From an uncultured Beijerinckiaceae bacterium (lineage in GTDB: Bacteria > Pseudomonadota > Alphaproteobacteria > Rhizobiales > Beijerinckiaceae), in assembly GCA_937873345.1 (NCBI GenBank), contig CALMRL010000100.1, forward strand, positions 1-8,136: a DNA stretch of 8,136 nucleotides. The letters are read 5' to 3'. Below, piece after piece: positions 1-5,834 of this stretch. How positions within the stretch are numbered: the stretch's first letter is position 1; each line of letters opens with the position of its first letter. Both the position numbers and the translations under genes were made by a program. The notes under the pieces were generated by a model that did not search any database, had not been told where the DNA came from, and saw only the letters and a program-made list of their open reading frames with translations.

Positions 1-24
1 CTGCAAGGGGTTGAGGCCCTGGCG
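1..24 (+). repeat. 24-bp inverted repeat, left arm (inside mutS 3' end)
   Basis: Bases 1-24 are the exact reverse complement of bases 354-377 (24 of 24). The match ends at base 25 (A here, where C would be needed opposite G353). Whether the repeat extends to the left cannot be seen because the window begins at its first base. This arm encodes LQGVEALA in the mutS frame. Confidence 0.9.
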
Positions 25-105
25 AACATCGATCCCAACGCGATGAGCCCGCGCGAGGCGATCGAGGCATTGTACCGCCTGAAGGCGCTCAGCGACGGAG
101 GGTGA
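1..105 (+). CDS. mutS: DNA mismatch repair protein MutS, C-terminal end (partial)
   Basis: Frame 1 is open from the first base and ends at TGA 103-105, giving the last 34 residues of a protein that begins before the window. The residues DPNAMSPREAIEALYRLKAL match the conserved C-terminal helix of bacterial MutS, where the usual pattern is roughly ALA-x-D-P-D-x-x-S/T-P-R-E-A-L-E-A-L-Y-x-L-K. In the family this tail follows the ABC-type ATPase domain and helps dimerisation; the protein recognises mispaired bases after replication. No catalytic domain is visible here, so the call rests on the tail motif alone. The first eight codons are also one arm of an exact 24-bp inverted repeat whose other arm lies in the next gene. 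The end is followed by a 134-bp gap, and no terminator hairpin with a T-run is visible after the stop. Confidence 0.78.
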   Translation: MQGVEALANIDPNAMSPREAIEALYRLKALSDGG

Positions 106-174
106 ATGGATTGCGAAGGCTCCTCAACGCAACCGACGTGCGATCGTCCGATGGATGTGGCCGCCTATGGCCGA

Positions 175-184
175 TTGCATGCAA
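175..184. promoter_or_regulatory. TTGCATGCAA palindrome upstream of the small exported gene
   Basis: TTGCATGCAA is a perfect 10-bp palindrome in the 134-bp gap between mutS and the 84-residue exported protein gene, about 55 bp before that gene's ATG. It sits in one of the few A/T-leaning patches of the gap (bases 174-194). It could be an operator or part of a promoter, but I cannot place a convincing -35/-10 pair around it. The assignment is positional only. Confidence 0.25.
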
Positions 185-239
185 CCTAATTTGATGGAGC
201 GGCATTCCTGCGCGGTCATCCCACGCGGAATACACGTCG

Positions 240-494
240 ATGTTCTCCACCAAGCTTGTCCTCGCTGCCTCGGCTCTCGTGCTGTCAGCACCGCTCGCCT
301 TCGCCCAGACCCAGGGACAGACCCCGCTGTCACAGGAGCCTACCCGCGAGCAGCGCCAGGGCCTCAACCCCTTGCAGACCGACAACCCCCACGTCGGTGC
401 CGGCAAGGTCGATCCTGGCGGCGTGTCGGGCACCGAGGCCGGCCGCACCACCGCCACTGGTGGCAACCCCGGCGGCGCTGCCGGTCGCAACTGA
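240..494 (+). CDS. Small exported hypothetical protein (84 aa, signal peptide)
   Basis: The product is 84 residues. Residues 1-22 form a Sec-type signal peptide: a short N-region with Lys5, a hydrophobic core (LVLAASALVLSAPLAF) and an AFA|Q cleavage site after Ala22. The predicted mature part is about 62 residues, hydrophilic, without cysteine, and rich in Gly, Thr, Pro, Gln and Asn, ending GGNPGGAAGRN. It looks disordered and is likely periplasmic or secreted. I do not recognise a named family and assign no function. The start ATG 240 has a modest ribosome site (GCGGAA at 225-230). The gene sits between mutS and a strong terminator at 516-546 and is probably transcribed alone. Bases 354-377, encoding RQGLNPLQ, are an exact inverted copy of the first 24 bases of the window. 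Codon use is GC-rich like the neighbours, so there is no sign of recent transfer. Confidence 0.75.
   Translation: MFSTKLVLAASALVLSAPLAFAQTQGQTPLSQEPTREQRQGLNPLQTDNPHVGAGKVDPGGVSGTEAGRTTATGGNPGGAAGRN
354..377 (-). repeat. 24-bp inverted repeat, right arm (inside the exported-protein gene)
   Basis: This is the exact reverse complement of bases 1-24. It lies wholly inside the coding region of the 84-residue exported protein (residues RQGLNPLQ). The arms are 329 bp apart, so a read-through mutS transcript could in principle pair them. The sequence also remains a sensible part of the protein in both genes. Confidence 0.9.
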
Positions 495-515
495 GGTTAA
501 CCGTTCCTCAGCGAG

Positions 516-546
516 AAAGGCCGGCAAGCACGCCGGCTTTTCTTTT
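516..546 (+). terminator. Rho-independent terminator after the exported-protein gene
   Basis: A 6-bp GC stem (GCCGGC 520-525 with GCCGGC 532-537, loop AAGCAC) is flanked by AAA on the left and followed directly by TTTTCTTTT (538-546). It begins about 20 bp after the TGA at 492-494. The AAA (516-518) can pair with the TTT, lengthening the stem. This is a typical intrinsic terminator and separates this gene from the next small gene. Confidence 0.85.
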
Positions 547-590
547 GCGCGGAAGTGCTCGACATCTTTATGCGTCGAGGCGCGTAGCTT

Positions 591-617
591 GAGACGCGGG
601 TTGTCCACCGGCGTCTC
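591..617 (+). other. Hairpin in the leader region of the 55-aa membrane protein gene
   Basis: GAGACGC (591-597) pairs with GCGTCTC (611-617). After one G-G mismatch, GGT (599-601) pairs with ACC (607-609), leaving a five-base loop. There is no T-run after it, so it is not an intrinsic terminator. It lies 94 bp before the ATG at 711 and could fold in the 5' untranslated RNA or be a DNA-binding site. The rest of the 216-bp gap (495-710) holds the terminator at 516-546 and no other gene I can support. Confidence 0.3.
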
Positions 618-699
618 CCTCAGCACGGTTCGCAGCCGGCCTGTCCCATGCGACGCTGCAACCTCGATTCCGCCGCGTGCTCTCAGCCGCGGTTCTTTT

Positions 700-705
700 G
701 GAGGG
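700..705 (+). promoter_or_regulatory. Ribosome binding site fixing the start at 711
   Basis: GGAGGG lies 5 bases before the ATG at 711. The frame is open further upstream to an ATG at 648, but that one has no such site. It would also add 21 polar residues ahead of the hydrophobic segment, so 711 is the better start. Confidence 0.75.
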
Positions 706-710
706 CGGAC

Positions 711-878
711 ATGGGCCTGTTACTCATCATCCTCATCATTCTGCTGATCGGCGGCGGCGGCGGCTACTACGGGCACCGCGGCGGTTACTACGGCAACGGC
801 GGCCTCGGCATTGTCGGCATCATCGTCATCGTGCTGATCGTGGTGCTGCTGTTCAACCGCACAGGCTTCGGCATCTGA
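711..878 (+). CDS. Small hydrophobic membrane protein, DUF3309-like (55 aa)
   Basis: The product is 55 residues. Residues 2-13 (GLLLIILIILLI) and about 33-48 (LGIVGIIVIVLIVVLLF) are strongly hydrophobic. They are joined by a glycine/tyrosine-rich linker (GGGGGYYGHRGGYYGNGG). This is the layout of the tiny DUF3309-type proteins common in Rhizobiales, which have no known biochemical function; membership is inferred from pattern and size, not from a search. It probably spans the inner membrane as a hairpin. The start is set by the GGAGGG site at 700-705. The gene has its own terminator directly downstream and is isolated upstream by the terminator at 516-546, so it is likely a single-gene transcript. 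The linker is encoded by two imperfect 21-bp tandem units. Confidence 0.7.
   Translation: MGLLLIILIILLIGGGGGYYGHRGGYYGNGGLGIVGIIVIVLIVVLLFNRTGFGI
759..800 (+). repeat. Two imperfect 21-bp tandem units encoding GGYYGxx
   Basis: Unit 1 (759-779) and unit 2 (780-800) match at 17 of 21 bases and encode GGYYGHR and GGYYGNG. They are preceded by a run of GGC triplets beginning at about 750. This suggests the linker of the 55-residue membrane protein grew by in-frame duplication. Confidence 0.65.
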
Positions 879-880
879 GA

Positions 881-926
881 AAAGTTCTGCCTCCGCGGCC
901 CTGGTCGCGGAGGCAGAAAATACTTT
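881..926 (+). terminator. Strong 13-bp hairpin terminator after the 55-aa gene
   Basis: TTCTGCCTCCGCG (885-897) and CGCGGAGGCAGAA (906-918) form a perfect 13-bp stem with an 8-base loop (GCCCTGGT). The stem starts 7 bases after the TGA at 876-878. A-rich bases precede it (GAGAAAAG) and AATACTTTT follows, so it can act on the + strand; the upstream A-run may give weaker activity on the other strand. It isolates the small membrane protein gene from fpr. Confidence 0.85.
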
Positions 927-1004
927 TGGGACCACCCGCTGGAGACCAGTCGTCCAAGCCTTTATGGAGGTGTGCGCCTGCTGTTGCGCCGCCGCAGAAA
1001 GCGA

Positions 1005-1014
1005 CTTAGCTAAG
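1005..1014. promoter_or_regulatory. CTTAGCTAAG palindrome in the fpr upstream region
   Basis: CTTAGCTAAG is a perfect 10-bp palindrome 57 bp before the fpr ATG, in a 192-bp gap whose first part is the terminator at 881-926. Its position suits an operator or promoter element of fpr, but I cannot match it to a known regulator. I see no further gene in this gap. Confidence 0.25.
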
Positions 1015-1070
1015 CGGTTTGTTCCGGCCTCGATGGTCACCGATCCGCCGAAAGCACCAGTCCCCGCCCT

Positions 1071-1844
1071 ATGAGCAAGTTCATTGAAGAGCGCGTCACC
1101 GGCGTCCACCACTGGACGGACAGCCTGTTCTCCTTCACGACTACGCGCAGCCCGGCCTTCCGCTTCCGCTCCGGCGAGTTCACGATGATCGGCATGCCGG
1201 TCGACGGCAAGCCGCTGCTGCGCGCCTATTCCGTCGCCAGCCCGCACTATGCCGAGGAACTCGAGTTCTTCTCGATCAAGGTGCAGGACGGCCCGCTGAC
1301 GTCGCGCTTGCAGCACCTCAAGGAGGGTGACCCCGTCCTCGTCAGCGTCAAGCCGACGGGGACGCTGGTGCTCGACAACCTCGCGCCGGGCAAGCACCTC
1401 TACCTCCTCGGCACCGGCACCGGCCTCGCCCCCTGGCTTTCGATCATCCGTGACCCCGAGACTTACGAGCGCTTCGAGAAGGTGATCGTCGTCCATGGCG
1501 TGCGCTTCGCCAAGGATCTCGCCTATTCCGATTATATCACCGGGGAGCTGCCCGAGGACGAGTTCCTGGGCGAGATGGCGCGGGAGCAGCTGATCTATTA
1601 TCCCACCGTCACCCGCGAACCGTTCCGCAACCAGGGCCGCATCACCGCCCTGATGGAATCGGGCAAGCTTGCCGCCGACGTCGGCCTGCCGCCGATCAAC
1701 CGCGCCGACGACCGCTTCATGCTGTGCGGCTCGCCGCAGATGCTCGCCGAGGTGCGCAGCCTGCTCGACGGCTGGCACTTCACGGAGGGCAATCACGGCG
1801 AGCAAGGCGAGTTCGTGATCGAGCGCGCCTTCGTCGACAAGTAG
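1071..1844 (+). CDS. fpr: Ferredoxin/flavodoxin-NADP+ reductase
   Basis: This 257-residue cytoplasmic flavoenzyme moves electrons between NADPH and ferredoxin or flavodoxin, supplying reductant for biosynthesis and oxidative-stress repair. The N-terminal FAD barrel shows RAYS (residues 51-54), the FAD-binding R-x-Y-S, and FFSIKVQDGPLTSRL (66-80) for the FAD phosphates. The C-terminal NADP domain shows GTGTGLAPWLS (114-124), TREPF with QGRIT (181-192) and LCGSPQM (218-224). The chain ends AFVDK (253-257), the tail typical of the bacterial Azotobacter/Rhodobacter-type enzymes, which lack the C-terminal tyrosine of plant FNR. Length is normal for the group. The start ATG 1071 fits the usual N-terminus of relatives, but no good ribosome site precedes it. 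The PEBP gene follows after 63 bp without an intrinsic terminator, so the two may share a transcript. Confidence 0.93.
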   Translation: MSKFIEERVTGVHHWTDSLFSFTTTRSPAFRFRSGEFTMIGMPVDGKPLLRAYSVASPHYAEELEFFSIKVQDGPLTSRLQHLKEGDPVLVSVKPTGTLVLDNLAPGKHLYLLGTGTGLAPWLSIIRDPETYERFEKVIVVHGVRFAKDLAYSDYITGELPEDEFLGEMAREQLIYYPTVTREPFRNQGRITALMESGKLAADVGLPPINRADDRFMLCGSPQMLAEVRSLLDGWHFTEGNHGEQGEFVIERAFVDK

Positions 1845-1894
1845 CCTGACTGCACCGCGGCGAACCGAACCGTGCCCCTCGCCGTTCAAACGAC

Positions 1895-1901
1895 GGAGAG
1901 G
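1895..1901 (+). promoter_or_regulatory. Ribosome binding site fixing the PEBP start at 1908
   Basis: GGAGAGG lies 6 bases before the ATG at 1908. An in-frame GTG and other codons further upstream (open to about 1872) lack such a site, so translation most likely starts at 1908. Confidence 0.75.
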
Positions 1902-1907
1902 TGCCCC

Positions 1908-2489
1908 ATGCTCGAGAACATGCCGTCGGCGATCGGCCAAGCCCTGAGTTCCATCCGTCCGGGCCTGAACAAGATCACGTCCGCCAGCCCCGACCTTGCC
2001 GCGCCCGACATCCTTCGCATTACCAGCGAGGCTTTCGCTCACGAAGGTGCGATCCCGTCCCGCTTCACCGAAGATGGCGCCAAGCTATCGCCGCCGCTTC
2101 GCTTCGAGAACGTACCGGCGGGAACGCGCTCGCTCGCCCTCGTCGTGGAGGATGCCGACAGCCCGACGCCCTCGCCGCTCTGCCACATGCTGGCTTGGTC
2201 GATCGAGGGCGGGGATGGCAGCTTCCACGAGGCTGCGCTCGACGCCGACGCGACGCCGCCGGCGCGCTGCGGCGCGTTGTTCGGCAAGAACAGCTTCATG
2301 CGCCCCGGCTGGCTGCCGCCGGACCCGCCGCGGGGCCACGGCGCGCATCGCTACTGCTTTCAACTGTTCGCGCTCGACATCGTGCCGGAGTTGGAAGAGG
2401 GCTCCGGGCGCGGCGCACTGGTCAAGGCGCTCGCCGGACACGTCATCGCCAGGGGCCTTCTGATCGGCACCTACGAGCGTGCGGGCTAA
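1908..2489 (+). CDS. YbhB/YbcL-type phosphatidylethanolamine-binding (PEBP/RKIP) family protein
   Basis: The product is 193 residues. The family's ligand-binding pocket motifs are present: SPPLRFENVPAGTRSLALVVEDADSP (about 61-86) with the conserved Asp82/Asp84 region, His93 in LCHMLAW, and GAHRYCFQLFALD (145-157). Bacterial members are small soluble proteins of uncertain role; eukaryotic relatives bind phospholipids or inhibit kinases. E. coli YbhB is about 158 residues, and the extra length here is an N-terminal stretch of some 35 residues (MLENMPSAIGQALSSIRPGL...) that looks like an amphipathic helix and carries no signal peptide. That extension is in keeping with a subset of rhizobial homologues as I recall them. 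The start is fixed by GGAGAGG at 1895-1901. It probably shares a transcript with fpr. It ends 4 bp from the stop of the opposing alaC. Confidence 0.9.
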   Translation: MLENMPSAIGQALSSIRPGLNKITSASPDLAAPDILRITSEAFAHEGAIPSRFTEDGAKLSPPLRFENVPAGTRSLALVVEDADSPTPSPLCHMLAWSIEGGDGSFHEAALDADATPPARCGALFGKNSFMRPGWLPPDPPRGHGAHRYCFQLFALDIVPELEEGSGRGALVKALAGHVIARGLLIGTYERAG

Positions 2490-2493
2490 GTCC

Positions 2494-3717
<1,224 letters not shown>

Positions 3718-3868
3718 GGCGGCTCTGGCGGAGGCGTCGGCTCGGGGATGGGGGCGTGCGGGGAGCTCGCGCCGCCACCGTCATAGCTTAACGCGAAACC
3801 ACCCCGCCGCGATAGCGGGTCCGGCCAGCGGACCGCGGCGGCACATCGCACGAGGACGGGGCGGAACG
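3718..3868. promoter_or_regulatory. Divergent control region between alaC and the DUF429 gene
   Basis: These 151 bp must hold the promoters for both genes. An A/T-leaning island at about 3783-3799 (TAGCTTAACGCGAAA) is the likeliest promoter core. A hairpin-capable repeat, GGTCCG (3818-3823) with CGGACC (3829-3834) and loop GCCAG, lies nearer the DUF429 start. I cannot assign exact -35/-10 boxes. Confidence 0.35.
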
Positions 3869-4729
3869 GTGACCGGGCGCGACTTCACGATCGAGGCCGA
3901 CGCGGTGACGGAGCCGGCGAGCCTGACCTACGTCGGCTTCGACTCGGCCTGGGCCGACAACCCTCGCAAGCCCGGCGCGATCTGCGCCCTGCGCCTGGCG
4001 CGAGGCGAGCCGCCGGCCTTCCATCCACCCCAGGCGGCGGGCTTCGACGCCGCTCTCGCCTTCATCCGCGAACGCCACGCCGCCGGTGCCGTGACGCTCG
4101 TCGCCATCGACCAGCCGACGGTCGTCCGCAACGAGGGCGGAGCCCGCCCTGTCGAGCGGCTCGTCGCCTCGGTGATGAGCTTCAGCGGCGGCGGCATCCA
4201 GCCGGCCTATCGCGGGACCAACAAGGCCGATCTCTTCGGCGACGCGGCACCGATCTGGCGCTTCCTCGCCGCGCTCGGCTTCGCCGACGACCCCGAGCGG
4301 GCGGCGGGCGCAGGGGACGGCGGCTTCGTGATGGAGGTGTTTCCGGCGCTGGCGCTGCTCGGCCTGGAGCCTGCCTTCCTCGCCGCGGCCAGGACAGGTC
4401 CGCGCTACAATCCGGGCCGCCCGACCTTCCTGCTCCCGGCTTGGCGGGCGGTGTGCCGCACGGCCGCCGCCGAGGCGCGCCGGCTCGGCCTCGCCGCGGT
4501 CGCCGACTGGTGCGAGGCGCTGCCGGTCGAGAGCAAGCCGCGCAAGCGCGAGCAGGACGCCCTCGACGCCGTGATCTGCCTGCTCGTCGCCGCACGATGG
4601 CGCGCCGACCGCGCGGGATGCCTGATGCTGGGCGATCTCGACCAAGGCTATATCGTCGCGCCGGCGAACGTGGCCTTGCGCGAGCGCCTTGCGCGCTCGC
4701 CTTTCTCCGCCCAGGTTCCATGTCGCTGA
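3869..4729 (+). CDS. DUF429 family protein (predicted RNase H-fold nuclease-like)
   Basis: The product is 286 residues from a GTG start. The family has a predicted ribonuclease H-like fold, but its substrate is not established. Acidic residues sit where that fold places its metal ligands: GFDSAW (Asp25), VAIDQP (Asp81), EVFPAL (Glu156) and KREQDALDAVICLLVA (Asp230/Asp233). YRGTNKAD (114-121) is a further conserved-looking block. The open frame reaches up to an ATG at 3716, but that overlaps the start of alaC and would add 51 Arg/Gly-rich residues unlike a real domain, so GTG 3869 is preferred; a second in-frame GTG at 3905 is possible. The ribosome site is poor (GAGGA at 3852-3856 or GCGGA at 3861-3865). 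An 8-bp GC hairpin lies in the last codons. Confidence 0.82.
   Translation: MTGRDFTIEADAVTEPASLTYVGFDSAWADNPRKPGAICALRLARGEPPAFHPPQAAGFDAALAFIRERHAAGAVTLVAIDQPTVVRNEGGARPVERLVASVMSFSGGGIQPAYRGTNKADLFGDAAPIWRFLAALGFADDPERAAGAGDGGFVMEVFPALALLGLEPAFLAAARTGPRYNPGRPTFLLPAWRAVCRTAAAEARRLGLAAVADWCEALPVESKPRKREQDALDAVICLLVAARWRADRAGCLMLGDLDQGYIVAPANVALRERLARSPFSAQVPCR
4680..4708 (+). terminator. Possible terminator hairpin overlapping the DUF429 3' end
   Basis: GCGAGCGC (4680-4687) and GCGCTCGC (4693-4700) form a perfect 8-bp stem with loop CTTGC, followed by CTTTCTCC. The T-run is weak and the hairpin lies within the coding sequence about 27 bp before the stop. It may aid termination or only reflect high GC. 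Confidence 0.3.
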
Positions 4730-4732
4730 TTG

Positions 4733-4801
4733 GTCCCGGTGGGACACGACCCGGCGCGCCGGCCCGAACCTTGCCACCTCGAACCTTGCTATCGAGGCGG
4801 C
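4733..4801 (+). other. Cluster of small palindromes and a 10-bp direct repeat after DUF429
   Basis: Three inverted repeats follow one another just after the DUF429 stop. They are GTCCC/GGGAC (4733-4737 and 4741-4745), the 12-bp palindrome CCGGCGCGCCGG (4751-4762), and GCCACCTCGA/TCGAGGCGGC (4773-4782 and 4792-4801, one mismatch). CGAACCTTGC occurs twice in direct orientation (4765-4774 and 4780-4789), offset by 15 bases. There is no T-run. The 201-bp gap (4730-4930) must also contain any separate promoter for the hydrolase gene, which I cannot locate; I see no gene in it. Confidence 0.35.
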
Positions 4802-4913
4802 ATTATCCTGCGAGTCTGTAATGCGGCCCGGCGAAGCCGGTACGAGTTGGGCATGGCGGCGCACCAGCCGCTTGGTTCGAGGCATCGGCCACCCCATCGG
4901 GGCGACGCCGATC

Positions 4914-4920
4914 AAGGAAG
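4914..4920 (+). promoter_or_regulatory. Ribosome binding site supporting the hydrolase start at 4931
   Basis: AAGGAAG lies 10 bases before the ATG at 4931. The alternative in-frame ATG at 4958 has only a weak CGGA before it, and the frame upstream of 4931 is not protein-like, so 4931 is preferred. Confidence 0.55.
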
Positions 4921-4930
4921 CGGTTGTTCC

Positions 4931-5797
4931 ATGGCGTGGCCCTGGCCGATCAACGGAATGAACCTCGTCAACGCGCTGGCCAAGGGCCGCGATGTCGACG
5001 TCATCCGCAACAACCGCTTCTCCGACGGCCGACGCGGCCTGCTCGACGTCTATGCCCCGCGCGGCGCTCGCGACGCGCCGCTCGCCGTGTTCTTCTACGG
5101 CGGCGGCTGGGAGGAAGGGGTCAAGGACAACTACCGCTTCGTCGGCATGTCGCTCGCCCGCAACGGCGTGGTGGCGATGGTGCCGGACTATCGCCTCTAT
5201 CCCGACGTGCGTTTCCCCGACTTCATCGCCGACGGCGCAAGGGCCGTACGCTGGGCTCGGCGCAACGCGGCGGAGTTCGGCGCCGATCCCGGCCTGATCT
5301 TCCTCATCGGGCACTCCGCGGGCGCCTATATCGCCGCGATGCTGACGCTCGATCGGCAGTGGCTCGATGGCCCGAGCATGGCGGCCGTCGCTGGCACCGT
5401 CGGCATCGCCGGCCCCTACGACTTCCTGCCGCTCAAGGGTCCCGGCCTGAAGCGCATCTTCGCCCCAGCCGGCGGGGACCTCGCGACCAGTCAGCCGATC
5501 AACTATGCGCGGGGGGATGCCGCTCCGATGCTGCTGGTGTCCGGCCTTGCCGACACCACCGTGCATCCCGACCAGAGCCGCCGTCTCGCCGCCAAGCTGC
5601 GCTCGCTCGGCGGCCGAGCGGAGGCGCGCTTCTACAAGCGGATCGGCCACCAGCTGGTGATGGGCGCCTATGCGCCGCTGCTGCGTCCCCTGGCGCCGAG
5701 CCTCGCCGACACGCTGGCCTTCATCCGCGCCCGCTCCGCGCAGCTGCGCCCGCGTCCAGGCTCACCGCACTTCTTCCAGCAGAGCCGTCTGGCCTGA
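4931..5797 (+). CDS. Alpha/beta-hydrolase fold esterase (BD-FAE-like carboxylesterase)
   Basis: The product is 288 residues. The fold's landmarks are in order: FFYGGGW (54-60, oxyanion-hole loop), PDYRLYPDVRFP (85-96), nucleophile Ser129 in GHSAGA, probable acid Asp208 in GLADTTV and His240 in GHQLVM. The PDYRL-YPDVRFP block after a GGGW loop is typical of the acyl-ester/xylan-esterase-like hydrolases (BD-FAE and kynurenine formamidase relatives). The true substrate cannot be read. The HGGG usual in hormone-sensitive-lipase types is YGGG here, a variant seen in this subgroup. There is no clear signal peptide, so it is probably cytoplasmic. Starting at 4958 would remove nine residues and leave the domain intact. 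The gene is 201 bp downstream of the DUF429 gene and convergent with cls. Confidence 0.85.
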   Translation: MAWPWPINGMNLVNALAKGRDVDVIRNNRFSDGRRGLLDVYAPRGARDAPLAVFFYGGGWEEGVKDNYRFVGMSLARNGVVAMVPDYRLYPDVRFPDFIADGARAVRWARRNAAEFGADPGLIFLIGHSAGAYIAAMLTLDRQWLDGPSMAAVAGTVGIAGPYDFLPLKGPGLKRIFAPAGGDLATSQPINYARGDAAPMLLVSGLADTTVHPDQSRRLAAKLRSLGGRAEARFYKRIGHQLVMGAYAPLLRPLAPSLADTLAFIRARSAQLRPRPGSPHFFQQSRLA

Positions 5798-5798
5798 C

Positions 5799-5824
5799 CC
5801 GGGTGGATGCAGGTCCACCCGCGG
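5799..5824. terminator. Hairpin between the convergent hydrolase and cls genes
   Basis: CGGGTGGA (5800-5807) pairs perfectly with TCCACCCG (5814-5821) across the 6-base loop TGCAGG. The hairpin fills most of the 37-bp gap between the two stop codons (5797 and 5835). Its symmetry suits a shared bidirectional terminator, although neither side has a T-run. Confidence 0.45.
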
Positions 5825-5834
5825 GCGGGATCGA

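Noticed and set aside
551..576. Possible EcfG-type stress promoter (GGAAG, 17 bases, CGTC) before the 55-residue gene
   Set aside because: The consensus is GGAAC with CGTT. Both boxes carry a mismatch and the site is about 135 bp from the ATG, so the match is no better than expected by chance at this GC content.
720..2042. 440-codon - strand open frame opposite fpr
   Set aside because: It is antisense to fpr with all motifs intact on the + strand. Its C-terminus is an antisense reading of the 55-residue gene.
3788..5650. 620-codon - strand open frame opposite the DUF429 and hydrolase genes
   Set aside because: It spans two well-supported genes and the gap between them, has no recognisable motif, and reflects third-position GC bias.
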